Shown in pieces: positions 16,980-25,526 of a stretch of 64,000 nt of DNA. Made by a program: the position numbers and the translations under genes. Every line of letters starts with the position of its first letter. The first letter of the stretch is position 1. The notes below the pieces were generated by a model. It searched no databases and had not been told where the DNA came from. It saw nothing but the letters and a program-made list of their open reading frames with translations. The stretch is from assembly GCA_040882505.1 (NCBI GenBank), contig JBBEBE010000008.1, forward strand, positions 310,001-374,000, written 5' to 3'. The stretch comes from JBBEBE01 sp040882505 (GTDB lineage: Bacteria; Bacteroidota; Rhodothermia; Balneolales; Balneolaceae).

Positions 16980-17837
16980 ATGGTTTCCTTCTCTCGCTTT
17001 GCAGACTCGGACGAGGCAAAAGCGCCGCACTACATGGTTGTTGGCCAGCCGATCGGCCATTCACTATCGCCACTCATGCATAATGCGGCGCTGCAGTACC
17101 ATGGTATGGATGCCGTGTATCATGCAGTGGAGCTTTCTCCGGACGATTTGCCTTCTTTTGCGAGCTTCATGAATCGGGATACCTTTCTGGGATGCAACAT
17201 CACGATCCCGTACAAACGGGAATTTCTCGATTGGGTAGACCGGCTGGACGAGACGGCACGCGCCGTCGGAGCGATGAATACTCTGGTTCGTGAATCCGAC
17301 GGTTGGGTCGGATACAATACGGATGTCGATGGATTTCGTGATCCTCTTATGTCCCGTCATGATGAGATTGCCGGGGAGCGGGCCATCGTTTTCGGCACCG
17401 GAGGTGCCAGTCTGGCCGTCCGTCATGCACTTGCACAACTGGACGTCGAAGAGATCATCCAGGTGAGTCGGACTCCCGGTTCCATTCAACCAGAGGGAGT
17501 GACCATCTGCGGATATAACAACTGGACCGCCTACGCCGAAGAGGCGGTTTTGCTGGTCAATACCACGCCCTTGGGAATGGCACCCATGGAGAATCAATCA
17601 CCGGTTCGGGAGCAGGAACAAGCGTTTCTTGACGGGCGAATCTGTTATGATCTGATCTACAATCCACGCGAAACCCTTTTTCTGCGTCAGGCGCGAGAGG
17701 CGGGTGCCGAGATAATCGATGGACTGGGAATGTTTATCGGACAGGGAGATCACGCATTTCAGCTCTGGACCGGCAAATCCTTTCCGACTCAACGCATACG
17801 GGAGCTTGTCGAAGAGCATTTACGCAACCGAATATGA
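16980..17837 (+). CDS. aroE: Shikimate dehydrogenase
   Basis: A 285-residue NADP-dependent enzyme reducing 3-dehydroshikimate to shikimate on the way to chorismate. The N-terminal substrate block VGQPIGHSLSPLMHN, the catalytic Lys in NITIPYKRE, the Rossmann motif GTGGASLAV and NTTPLGM are all present. I choose ATG at 16980, with AAGGAG ten bases upstream; ATG at 16959 and the longer frame at 16917 overlap the upstream terminator. Its product feeds the tryptophan operon a few kilobases downstream. The last four bases overlap the pgeF start (ATGA), showing coupling. Confidence 0.93.
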   Translation: MVSFSRFADSDEAKAPHYMVVGQPIGHSLSPLMHNAALQYHGMDAVYHAVELSPDDLPSFASFMNRDTFLGCNITIPYKREFLDWVDRLDETARAVGAMNTLVRESDGWVGYNTDVDGFRDPLMSRHDEIAGERAIVFGTGGASLAVRHALAQLDVEEIIQVSRTPGSIQPEGVTICGYNNWTAYAEEAVLLVNTTPLGMAPMENQSPVREQEQAFLDGRICYDLIYNPRETLFLRQAREAGAEIIDGLGMFIGQGDHAFQLWTGKSFPTQRIRELVEEHLRNRI

Positions 17838-18628
17838 TCACAGACTCGAAGATTCGACTGGCCGAACCGGTGTTGGATTCACTTTCGGGCGTTCACGCAT
17901 GGTTTAGTCTGAAGGCTGCAAACCTTCAACAACCGGAGGGGCATATTCCCGGCATAAATGTCGGGTTTCATACGGATGCACCGGAACAAGAAATTCATGC
18001 GAACCGGGAAAGACTGTACAAGGAGCTTGGTCTGAATTCCTGCAACGTTGCCTGGGCGACACAAGTGCACTCTACACGTGTCATGCAGGTGAATCATGGA
18101 GGTCGATTCGAGGAGACGGATGCATTGGTTAGTGATGTTCCGGGCGTTACCTTGGCCATTCAGGTTGCAGATTGTGCAGCTGTTCTGCTGGCCGACCCGA
18201 TTTCAAGGATTGTCGGTGCAGCACATGCCGGCTGGAGGGGTGCGGTCGAAGGGGTGGTTCCATCCGTATTGGCAAAGATGGTGGAACGTGGCGCCAAACC
18301 GGAGCACATATCTGCATGGGTGAGTCCCTGTATTGGGTCGAGTCGTTTTGAAGTGGGGCCGGAAGTCGCCGATCGGTTTCCAGTTTCACTCAAACGCCCC
18401 GGAGCGGGAGATCGTTGGTACGTCGATTTGAAAGGGTTGGTGCGGAGACAGCTTCTGAACGAGGGTCTCTTTGAGACGAATCTGGACATCCATCCTGGTT
18501 GTACCGTGCGGGATGCGAATTCATGGTATTCCTGGCGAAGAGAGAGAACGTTGTCAGGGAGGATGATGGCATTGATCGGGCTGAACCCGACAACAGATTC
18601 ATCGAAGCAAGCTGCAGACAACCGGTAA
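17834..18628 (+). CDS. pgeF: Peptidoglycan editing factor / purine nucleoside phosphorylase-like (DUF152, YfiH)
   Basis: A 264-residue protein of the PgeF/YfiH multicopper-oxidase-like family. Zinc ligands are recognisable as His in TQVHSTR, Cys in VADCAAVLL and His in AAHAGWRG. The block SPCIGSSRFEVG and the C-terminal NSWYSWRRERTLSGR complete the family pattern. In E. coli PgeF removes L-Ser-containing peptidoglycan precursors; relatives act on purine nucleosides. Cytosolic. It overlaps aroE by four bases. Confidence 0.9.
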   Translation: MITDSKIRLAEPVLDSLSGVHAWFSLKAANLQQPEGHIPGINVGFHTDAPEQEIHANRERLYKELGLNSCNVAWATQVHSTRVMQVNHGGRFEETDALVSDVPGVTLAIQVADCAAVLLADPISRIVGAAHAGWRGAVEGVVPSVLAKMVERGAKPEHISAWVSPCIGSSRFEVGPEVADRFPVSLKRPGAGDRWYVDLKGLVRRQLLNEGLFETNLDIHPGCTVRDANSWYSWRRERTLSGRMMALIGLNPTTDSSKQAADNR

Positions 18629-18704
18629 CCGCTGTAACAGTGTAGAATTTGGACGTTAAAATCCGGCGTTTGGAAAAGAATCTTGGAACAGAAGGAGAAT
18701 CGTT

Positions 18705-19853
18705 TTGCAGAGACTGGCCGTATTGGGATCCACCGGGTCCATTGGAACACAAACCCTTCAGATCGTAGAGGAGCATCCAGACCGATTCGAGATTGATCTC
18801 TTGACCGGAAACAGCAACTGGAGTATGCTGGCAGAGCAGGTCAACCGGTTTCGGCCGAAGCGTGTTGTGCTGGCAGACGAGTCCGGACGGGATTCGTTTG
18901 AAAAAAAACTGACCCATTGGCCCGAACAGCTGCTTTATGGAGGAAACCAGATCCCGGATCTGGTTAGAGAATCGAACGCCACACTCGTTTTGAACGCTCT
19001 GGTAGGATTTGCCGGGTTTCATCCGACCTGTGCTGCACTCGAAAGTGGAAAACGAGTTGCTCTCGCAAACAAAGAGTCACTGGTCGTCGGGGGGGCTGTA
19101 ATTGATCAGCTCCTGGATGGGGATCGATCACGACTTCTTCCGGTAGATTCAGAGCACTCGGCCATGTTGCAGTGTCTGGTCGGGGAGGACCCTGAAACGA
19201 TTGAACAGGTCATTATTACGGCGAGTGGGGGACCCTTTCGGACGTGGAGTTTGGAACAGATGCGAACGGCAACCGTCGACAGCGCTCTGGATCATCCGAA
19301 CTGGTCGATGGGAAGCAAGATTACCATCGATTCGGCAACCATGATGAACAAGGGTCTGGAGATCATCGAGGCGATGTGGCTTTTCGAGCTTCCGATTGAC
19401 AAGATTGAACCGGTCATTCATCCACAAAGTCTGATCCATTCACTGATTACGTTTGTCGATGGCTCGACCAAAGCACAAATGGCGTGTCCGGACATGCGTA
19501 TTCCAATTATCTACGCACTCGGATTTCCGGAGCGACTTTCCCTCCAGGCACCCCGCATGGATTGGAGAGTGGCTCAGGAACTTACGTTTGAACCGGTGGA
19601 CCATGAGCGGTTTCCCTGTCTGAATTTGGCGATTCAGGCGGGCCGGGTCGGAGGGTATGCTCCTGCCGTTCTGAACGCGGCCAATGAGGTGGCCGTGGCA
19701 AGATTTTTAAACGGAGAAATTGGCTATATTGAAATTGCTCGTCTGGTTGAAACGTCCTTGGAGACGATTCAACCCGGAAAGAACGCGACACTTGAACGGT
19801 TGACCGGTGTAGACCGGGAGACACGAGAGTGGGCCCGATCCTGGAATCCATAA
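18705..19853 (+). CDS. dxr: 1-deoxy-D-xylulose 5-phosphate reductoisomerase
   Basis: A 382-residue enzyme of the MEP isoprenoid pathway, converting DXP to MEP with NADPH and a divalent metal. It shows GSTGSIGTQTL at the N-terminus, LANKESLVVGG, the active-site loop PVDSEHSAM, TASGGPFR, and the metal/substrate region ATMMNKGLEIIEAMWLF. It starts at TTG 18705 with AAGGAG upstream. It supplies isoprene units for the carotenoids implied by crtB and crtC in the same window. It lies immediately upstream of rseP, a common arrangement in bacteria. Confidence 0.95.
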   Translation: MQRLAVLGSTGSIGTQTLQIVEEHPDRFEIDLLTGNSNWSMLAEQVNRFRPKRVVLADESGRDSFEKKLTHWPEQLLYGGNQIPDLVRESNATLVLNALVGFAGFHPTCAALESGKRVALANKESLVVGGAVIDQLLDGDRSRLLPVDSEHSAMLQCLVGEDPETIEQVIITASGGPFRTWSLEQMRTATVDSALDHPNWSMGSKITIDSATMMNKGLEIIEAMWLFELPIDKIEPVIHPQSLIHSLITFVDGSTKAQMACPDMRIPIIYALGFPERLSLQAPRMDWRVAQELTFEPVDHERFPCLNLAIQAGRVGGYAPAVLNAANEVAVARFLNGEIGYIEIARLVETSLETIQPGKNATLERLTGVDRETREWARSWNP

Positions 19854-19940
19854 TGGGGACCGTTCGGGATGGCGACGAGGATCGTCCCGTCGCAGGGCCG
19901 GGCATGGATCCCGGACATTGAGATTGTTTGACTGTGTTGT

Positions 19941-21281
19941 ATGGAATGGATAGGTAGTTTGGGAAGTACACTTTTGGTCTTTGCGGCCGCCATTTTTATC
20001 CTTGTGTCGATTCACGAACTGGGGCACTTTTTGGCTGCCAAATGGTTCGGTATGCGGGTTGATCAATTTTCAATCGGGTTTCCACCCAAAATAGTCGGTT
20101 TCCGTCGAGGGGAGACGGAGTATGTGCTCGGGGCGACTCCCCTGGGTGGATATGTGAAGATTGCCGGTATGATTGACGAGACAATGGATACGGATTTCGT
20201 CGATCAGGAGCCGGCAGAGAATGAATTCCGGAGCAAACCTGTCTGGCAGCGAATGGTCGTCATCCTGGCCGGAGTCATTTTCAATATGATCCTTGCGTGG
20301 GTGATCTACACGGGGGTCTCCTATGTATACGGTGAGGATGTTCTCCCGATGGATACCATTGAAGGGATCTACATCCCGGAGTCGTCACTCGCTCATGAAA
20401 TGGGCCTTCGAAGCGGAGACCGAATTGTCGGCGTAAACGATGAAGACGTAACCTACTACAATGACCTGTTCAATCCGGCTCAGTTGACCAATCGGAATCT
20501 GACATTCTGGATTGAACGAAACGGAGAACGAGTCGAGATTACACCTCCGTCCAACTTTCTGGATCGCTTGAATGACGAACCTTTTCTGGAGATGGGATGG
20601 GTGCTGCCCAATCGTATTTCGAATGTGATGGACGATTCTCCGGCCGAGGCGGCCGGACTTCAATCAGGGGATCGAATTCTCGCTGTGGATGGAGAGCCAA
20701 CCGGTTGGTGGGTTGCGATCACAGAACGCATTCAACAAGCCGAAGGACCGTTGGAACTTCAAGTGGAACGGGACGGGGAGATCATGACGCTTTCGGTGAC
20801 CCCGGACCCCGAAGATTCTCTGATCGGCATTCAAGCCCATGATCTGCGGTCCGATCTGGAGCAGATCGAGTATGGAGTGGGGGGAGCAGTTGTGGCAGGA
20901 GCTGTCGAGACGAGTGATACCTTTACCGGCATCCTCCAGGGACTACAAAAACTATTTACGGGTCAGATCTCTGTTCGCGAGAATTTGGGCGGTCCGGTGG
21001 CTATTGCCAATGTCACCAGACAAGCTACAGACAGGGGGGGTATGCGTGGCTTTTGGGGGATCACGGCATTTCTGAGTGTCACATTGGCCATCATGAACAT
21101 GTTACCCATTCCGGCCCTGGACGGCGGTCACTTTATGTTTCTACTGTATGAAGGAATTACCCGACGCGAACCATCGGTCAAAGTTCGAATGGCGCTTCAG
21201 CAGATCGGGTTTGTTCTTCTGATCGGGATTTTTATACTGGTCACTTTCAACGATATCCTTCGAACCATAAGTGGGTCGTGA
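19941..21281 (+). CDS. rseP: RIP metalloprotease RseP (site-2 protease)
   Basis: A 446-residue membrane protease that cleaves within membrane segments of anti-sigma factors and signal peptides. The zinc motif HELGH is near residues 30-34, the second metal motif is MNMLPIPALDGGH near 389-401, and two PDZ-type regions lie between (around SSLAHEMGLRSGDRIVGV and DSPAEAAGLQSGDRILAV). The membrane helices flank these as in E. coli RseP. It ends immediately before the psd start. No anti-sigma/sigma pair is visible in the window. Confidence 0.93.
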   Translation: MEWIGSLGSTLLVFAAAIFILVSIHELGHFLAAKWFGMRVDQFSIGFPPKIVGFRRGETEYVLGATPLGGYVKIAGMIDETMDTDFVDQEPAENEFRSKPVWQRMVVILAGVIFNMILAWVIYTGVSYVYGEDVLPMDTIEGIYIPESSLAHEMGLRSGDRIVGVNDEDVTYYNDLFNPAQLTNRNLTFWIERNGERVEITPPSNFLDRLNDEPFLEMGWVLPNRISNVMDDSPAEAAGLQSGDRILAVDGEPTGWWVAITERIQQAEGPLELQVERDGEIMTLSVTPDPEDSLIGIQAHDLRSDLEQIEYGVGGAVVAGAVETSDTFTGILQGLQKLFTGQISVRENLGGPVAIANVTRQATDRGGMRGFWGITAFLSVTLAIMNMLPIPALDGGHFMFLLYEGITRREPSVKVRMALQQIGFVLLIGIFILVTFNDILRTISGS

Positions 21282-21932
21282 ATGATTGCACGTGACGGGT
21301 ACGGGACCATTGCTGTTGTTCTGGGTGTTGCTCTGGCCTTTGGCGGGCTTGCAGGTTGGTTGCCGGATCCCTGGAGCTTGATTGTTCGATGGATTCTGCT
21401 CTTGCCGGTTTTATTGGTGCTCTGGTTTTTTCGGGATCCGGATCGGATATCGCCCGATGGAGACGGACTCATTCTATCACCGGCTGATGGCAAGATTGTC
21501 TTGATCCGGGACGTGGAAGAGCCCGAGTACATGAACGGTTCGGCCCGACAGATCAGTATTTTTCTCTCCCCGCTCAATGTGCATGTAAACCGTATTCCTG
21601 CAAACGGGGACCTGGAATATGTACAATATCATCCGGGCAATTATCTCATGGCATGGGACGAACACGCATCGGAAAAGAATGAACGGGCGCATTTCGGTCT
21701 TTTGCTGTCCAATGGGAAGCGAATGCTCTTCAAGCAAATCACCGGGTTTTTGGCACGGCGAATTGTCTATCGGATAGGCGAAGGAGATCATGTTCGGGCC
21801 GGAGAACGATTTGGGATCATGAAGTTTGGTTCACGCATGGATCTCCTGCTTCCTCCGGACATTGAATTGGAGGTCTCGGTTGGGGAGAAGACCGTCGCAG
21901 GTAAAACGATCATTGGAAGAATTCCGGCATGA
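21282..21932 (+). CDS. psd: Phosphatidylserine decarboxylase, short form
   Basis: A 216-residue proenzyme of the short PSD-A type. N-terminal hydrophobic segments (about 8-50) anchor it. The sequence LSPADGKIV and the block FLSPLNVHVNRIPANG are conserved, and self-cleavage to form the pyruvoyl group is expected at Gly-Ser in MKFGSRMDLLLP (about 183-194). It makes phosphatidylethanolamine. It is followed with a four-base overlap by pssA, which makes its substrate, so the two form a PE synthesis unit. Confidence 0.93.
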   Translation: MIARDGYGTIAVVLGVALAFGGLAGWLPDPWSLIVRWILLLPVLLVLWFFRDPDRISPDGDGLILSPADGKIVLIRDVEEPEYMNGSARQISIFLSPLNVHVNRIPANGDLEYVQYHPGNYLMAWDEHASEKNERAHFGLLLSNGKRMLFKQITGFLARRIVYRIGEGDHVRAGERFGIMKFGSRMDLLLPPDIELEVSVGEKTVAGKTIIGRIPA

Positions 21933-22735
21933 AGTATCCTGTACAGAGACATATCCATCGTACGCATTCCAAACGGAAAAGGTCACGCAGGAAGCCAATA
22001 CCCAAACTGGTGGTCCCCAGTTTTTTTACACTGATGAACCTCTTTTGTGGATTCCTCTCCATTTTGACAGTGGCCAACGGAAATCTCGTAATGGGAGGAT
22101 GGCTCATCGTTTTGGCCGGATTGTTCGATTCGCTGGATGGAGTGATTGCGCGAATGGCCGATGCTACCAGTCCGTTTGGCTCGGAGCTCGATTCCATCAG
22201 TGATGTGGTTTCATTTGGCGTCGCACCCGGATTCCTGGTCTACCATTTTGCGCTCTTCGAATTCGGTGTAGCGGGCATGATACTTTCGTCACTTCCACCA
22301 CTATGCGGGGCCGTTCGTCTCGCGCGATTCAATGTGGATGTGAGGCAGGAGATCTCTTTCGACGATTTTCGCGGTCTGCCGATCCCTGTCCAGGCAATCA
22401 TGTTGGTCGCTCTGGTCTTGATTTTTACCGGCTGGCCCGAGCTGTTCGACATGATGAAGTTTGGTGTGGCGACGATCCTTGGTCCGGTGTTGGTTCTTCT
22501 GTCTGTGCTCATGCTTAGTTCCATACCGTTCGACAAACTTCCGGCGTTTACCAAAACCTCACTTCGCGAGAAACGTGCCAAGTTTGTCCTGTTCCTCGCC
22601 TACTTTTCATCCATTATCCTCTTTCAGGAGTATGGCCTGATCGTTGTCTTTTCTGTTTATATCACCAAAGGGTTGGTTCTGGGTGCGTGGTATTTCTGGA
22701 ATGGACAATTTGGAAATGGAGCCCCCTCTTCTTGA
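21929..22735 (+). CDS. pssA: CDP-diacylglycerol-serine O-phosphatidyltransferase
   Basis: A 268-residue multi-pass enzyme forming phosphatidylserine. The CDP-alcohol phosphotransferase signature is seen as DGVIARMADATSPFG followed by ELDSISDVVSFGVAP (around residues 70-98), with the expected Asp spacing. A basic N-terminus (residues 1-30) precedes the first helix, and several further helices follow. It starts at ATG 21929 overlapping the psd stop. It is the last gene before the trp leader region. Confidence 0.93.
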   Translation: MKYPVQRHIHRTHSKRKRSRRKPIPKLVVPSFFTLMNLFCGFLSILTVANGNLVMGGWLIVLAGLFDSLDGVIARMADATSPFGSELDSISDVVSFGVAPGFLVYHFALFEFGVAGMILSSLPPLCGAVRLARFNVDVRQEISFDDFRGLPIPVQAIMLVALVLIFTGWPELFDMMKFGVATILGPVLVLLSVLMLSSIPFDKLPAFTKTSLREKRAKFVLFLAYFSSIILFQEYGLIVVFSVYITKGLVLGAWYFWNGQFGNGAPSS

Positions 22736-22790
22736 CCGATTCCGGTAGATTCCGGCGAGGTTGTTCGGTCCGGTGTCATCGGATTCTGTG

Positions 22791-22819
22791 TTGCTTTTCA
22801 GCGGGGTTCCTTCTACTTT
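22791..22819 (+). promoter_or_regulatory. Candidate trp operon promoter
   Basis: TTGCTT (22791-22796) and TACTTT (22814-22819) are spaced by 17 bases. Initiation about seven bases after the -10 box would put the transcript start near 22826, only a few bases before the leader ATG at 22830. That would explain why the leader ORF has no Shine-Dalgarno motif. It is a weak match in both boxes. Confidence 0.35.
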
Positions 22820-22829
22820 CAAAACCGTT

Positions 22830-22901
22830 ATGAACAGAGACGCAAGACATATCTCCCGATGGTGGCCCGGAATCATTGATCCGGCAGTGGGAGACGTGTG
22901 A
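22830..22901 (+). CDS. trpL: trp operon leader peptide (23 residues, tandem Trp codons)
   Basis: The ORF encodes MNRDARHISRWWPGII and then DPAVGDV before a TGA at 22899-22901. The two adjacent Trp codons at 22860-22865 stand near the middle, as in known trp leader peptides. It lies upstream of a terminator that sits just before trpE. When charged tRNA-Trp is scarce the ribosome would stall here. When it is plentiful the ribosome reaches the stop codon and covers the antiterminator arm at 22884-22891. There is no Shine-Dalgarno motif; the ATG may be nearly leaderless. It is too short to show normal coding statistics, so the call rests on context and RNA pairing. Confidence 0.78.
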   Translation: MNRDARHISRWWPGIIDPAVGDV

Positions 22902-22965
22902 CCTTTGGTCCTGCGTTTGGCTAGAAATTCAAAACCCACTGCAGTCTGCTGGAGTGGGTTTTTTT
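22852..22965 (+). promoter_or_regulatory. trp attenuator (ribosome-mediated): mutually exclusive RNA helices
   Basis: Region 1:2 is formed by TCTCCC (22852-22857) with GGGAGA (22889-22894) and CCGGA (22867-22871) with TCCGG (22880-22884); these flank the Trp codons. Region 2:3, the antiterminator, is a perfect 8-bp helix: GCAGTGGG (22884-22891) with CCCACTGC (22935-22942). Region 3:4, the terminator, is AAAACCCACT (22931-22940) with AGTGGGTTTT (22953-22962) followed by T residues. Helices 2:3 and 3:4 share bases 22935-22940, so they exclude each other. A ribosome paused at 22860-22865 would break 1:2 and free region 2. The logic matches the classical attenuation model of proteobacterial trp operons. 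Confidence 0.78.
22931..22965 (+). terminator. Rho-independent terminator of the trp attenuator
   Basis: A 10-bp perfect outer stem (22931-22940 with 22953-22962) is extended by an inner CAG/CTG pairing (22942-22944 with 22949-22951) and ends in seven T residues. It lies 14 bases before the trpE ATG, which is the expected place for an attenuator rather than for a terminator of pssA almost 200 bases upstream. Confidence 0.9.
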
Positions 22966-22978
22966 GTGTGTAGTGATC

Positions 22979-24502
22979 ATGAAATTGACAACGTTTCGTT
23001 CCCTGGCATCCGATTATGATACAGTACCGGTTTCGCGTCGCCTGTTGGCAGATGTGATGACACCGGTGTCTCTGTTTCTCTCCCTGCGGGAAGGTGCCCG
23101 CTATCCGTTTCTTTTTGAATCGGTCGAAGGCGGTGAACAGCTTGCCAGGTATTCATTTTTGGGCCGCGACCCGTATCAGATATTGAGGTTGGAAGACGGG
23201 AATGTCACCCTTGAACGCGAGGGACAACGAACACACGTGAATCAACCCTATTTCGAGCTCCTCAAAGAGTTGACGACCGGTCGAAACGAACCGAATTTGC
23301 CCGATCTTCCACCGTTGACAGGCGGGGCGGTTGGATACTCATCGTATGATACCGTTCGAGAGGTCGAGCACCTGCCTGATCAACCCGTCGAAGGAGTGGG
23401 ACTTCCGGATGCCATCTGGGCATTCTATGATGAAATCATTGCATTTGATCATGTCAAGAAACAGCTGGTCCTGATCAAAACTGTCTTTACGGATGACGGT
23501 TGCAATCCGGATCAGCTTTTTGAGCAGGCTCAGCACGATCTGGATCGAATGCAGTCTCGAATTGAACAGCGTACCCGACCTGCAGATCCGATTCATCTGG
23601 ACCGGAAGGCGGTTCGGAGCAATGTGACCAGAGAGCAGTTCATGAGCATGGTCGAGCAGGGGAAAGAGGCGATCTATGAAGGAGATATTTTTCAAATTGT
23701 TTTGTCTCAACGGTTTGAAGTTCCATTCAAGGGAGATCGATTCATGCTCTATCGAGCCTTGCGTGTGGTGAATCCGTCTCCGTACCTCTTCTTTCTCGAT
23801 TTCGATGAATTTTCATTGATCGGGTCATCCCCCGAGGTACTTGTACAGGTAAACCATGGAGAGGCGCGACTCTTGCCCATTGCCGGAACGCGCCCCAGGG
23901 GGAAAACCAGAGAGGAGGATCTCGCATTGGAACAGGATCTTCTGGCCGATCCGAAGGAGATTGCCGAACACATAATGCTGGTGGATTTGGGACGGAATGA
24001 TCTCTCTCGTGTCTGTGAACCCGGTACGGTTCGGATGCAGAGACGCCAGGTGATTGAGCGCTATTCCCATGTGATGCATATCGTATCGGAGGTAACCGGA
24101 CAGCTTCAGAAGGGTCGTAGTCCGGTAGACGCCTTGATGCAGTGTTTCCCGGCCGGAACCGTGAGTGGGGCTCCCAAAATCCGGGCCATGGAATTGATCG
24201 ATCAGCTGGAGCCGACGAGACGGGGTCCGTATGCCGGAGCGGTGGGATATTTCGATTTCTCGGGCAACATGGACACATGCATCGCGATTCGGACCATGGT
24301 GGCCACACGGGATACCATCTATATCCAGGCGGGCGCAGGTGTGGTGGCAGACAGTCGTCCGGAGAGAGAGTTCGAGGAGACCCGGGAGAAGGCAGGTGCA
24401 TTGATCGAAGCACTGGGGGTGGCACTGAAAATGGCCGATCCACAGGAGAAGACCCCGAATGGTTCTGGCTCGAAACCAATGAATGAAGAATCGAATACGT
24501 AA
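22979..24502 (+). CDS. trpE: Anthranilate synthase component I
   Basis: A 507-residue enzyme that, with TrpG, converts chorismate and glutamine to anthranilate. The N-terminal domain carries the tryptophan feedback site (FLFESVEGGEQLARYSFLG). The C-terminal chorismate-binding domain has FQIVLSQRFE, SSPEVLVQV, PIAGTRPRG, VDLGRNDLSRV, and the closing FPAGTVSGAPKIRAMELID and GAVGYFDFSGNMD. The ATG at 22979 is used; a TTG-initiated frame from 22964 starts inside the terminator. First structural gene of the operon, directly after the attenuator. The next gene is trpS rather than trpG. Confidence 0.96.
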   Translation: MKLTTFRSLASDYDTVPVSRRLLADVMTPVSLFLSLREGARYPFLFESVEGGEQLARYSFLGRDPYQILRLEDGNVTLEREGQRTHVNQPYFELLKELTTGRNEPNLPDLPPLTGGAVGYSSYDTVREVEHLPDQPVEGVGLPDAIWAFYDEIIAFDHVKKQLVLIKTVFTDDGCNPDQLFEQAQHDLDRMQSRIEQRTRPADPIHLDRKAVRSNVTREQFMSMVEQGKEAIYEGDIFQIVLSQRFEVPFKGDRFMLYRALRVVNPSPYLFFLDFDEFSLIGSSPEVLVQVNHGEARLLPIAGTRPRGKTREEDLALEQDLLADPKEIAEHIMLVDLGRNDLSRVCEPGTVRMQRRQVIERYSHVMHIVSEVTGQLQKGRSPVDALMQCFPAGTVSGAPKIRAMELIDQLEPTRRGPYAGAVGYFDFSGNMDTCIAIRTMVATRDTIYIQAGAGVVADSRPEREFEETREKAGALIEALGVALKMADPQEKTPNGSGSKPMNEESNT

Positions 24503-24518
24503 CGGAGAAGAGAAGAGG

Positions 24519-25526
24519 ATGAGCACGCGAAAGACCATATTGTCCGGGATTACCCCATCCGGCCGCTTGCATTTGGGAAACTATTTTGGAGCCATGAGGC
24601 AGCATATCCACATGCAGGAGGAGGGAGATGCGTACTATTTTATTGCAAATTACCACTCTCTGACTGCCCTTCATGACGGGGAGCGAATTCGCGAAAATTC
24701 GCTCAATATCGCCATGGATTATTTTGCCCTCGGTCTGGATCCGGAGAAGGCAACATTTTTTCTTCAATCCGATGTGCCAGAGGTAACGGAACTTGCCTGG
24801 ATCCTTGGAACCTATTGTCCCGTGAGTTTGATGGAGAAGGGGGTCGCATACAAGGACAAGGTTGCACAGGGAATGTCTCCCAATATCGGACTTTTTACCT
24901 ATCCGATTCTTCAAGCTGCCGATATTCTGATTTACGATTCGGATTGGGTACCGGTTGGCGCCGATCAGAAACAGAATATCGAGATCTGTCGCGACTTGGC
25001 CGGTAAATTGAATCATCAGTTCGGCGAGGAGCTTTTGGTACTCCCGGAACCGCGTATTGTCAAAGAAGTGGCGATCGTCCCCGGAATTGACGGCCGGAAA
25101 ATGAGTAAATCCTACGGAAATACCATCGAAATATTTGATGAAGGATCATCGCTCAAAAAACGAGTGATGTCCATTGAGACCGATTCCATTCCACTTGAAG
25201 ATCCCAAGGATCCGGAGAACTGCAATGTGTATGCACTTTTGAAATTGTTTCTTGAACCGGAAGCACAGGAGGAACTTGCCAATACGTACCGGGCAGGTGG
25301 ATATGGATACGGACATGCCAAAAAGGTACTTCTTAACGAGATCAACGACTATTTCGGCGAAGCACGAGAGCGTAGGCGGGAGTTCGAGAAGCGACCGGAC
25401 GACGTGATGGACATGCTCAGAACCGGAGGACAGCGTGCACGAGTCCGTGCCCGTGCCGTGATGGAGCGTGTTCGGTCTGCGACCGGACTGCTGCGCACCG
25501 TGGATGGATTGGAGGGCACAACATGA
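24519..25526 (+). CDS. trpS: Tryptophanyl-tRNA synthetase
   Basis: A 335-residue class I synthetase that charges tRNA-Trp. The HIGH-like motif is PSGRLHLGNYFG (about 11-22) and the KMSKS loop is GRKMSKSYGNTI (about 193-204); ADQKQNIE is the conserved central motif. I start at ATG 24519, which gives the usual MSTRKTILSGITPSG opening and follows a purine-rich GGAGAAGAGAAGAGG; an upstream ATG at 24483 overlaps trpE. It lies between trpE and trpG and overlaps trpG by four bases, so it belongs to the trp operon. It would therefore be under the tRNA-Trp-sensing attenuator. Confidence 0.95.
   Translation: MSTRKTILSGITPSGRLHLGNYFGAMRQHIHMQEEGDAYYFIANYHSLTALHDGERIRENSLNIAMDYFALGLDPEKATFFLQSDVPEVTELAWILGTYCPVSLMEKGVAYKDKVAQGMSPNIGLFTYPILQAADILIYDSDWVPVGADQKQNIEICRDLAGKLNHQFGEELLVLPEPRIVKEVAIVPGIDGRKMSKSYGNTIEIFDEGSSLKKRVMSIETDSIPLEDPKDPENCNVYALLKLFLEPEAQEELANTYRAGGYGYGHAKKVLLNEINDYFGEARERRREFEKRPDDVMDMLRTGGQRARVRARAVMERVRSATGLLRTVDGLEGTT

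Noticed and set aside
19854..19940. Terminator between dxr and rseP
   Set aside because: There are short stems (GCGACG/CGTCGC, CCGGG/CCCGG), but no T-run follows, and the genes run in the same direction and are commonly linked.
22736..22978. T-box riboswitch as the trp control element
   Set aside because: The conserved T-box sequence (AGGGTGGNACCGCG-like) and specifier loop are absent; the leader ORF and competing helices fit attenuation instead.
23742..25016. A 424-codon open frame on the minus strand across trpE and trpS
   Set aside because: It lies antisense to two well-conserved enzymes, its product is Pro/Arg/Ser-rich without domain features, and no ribosome-binding site is seen.
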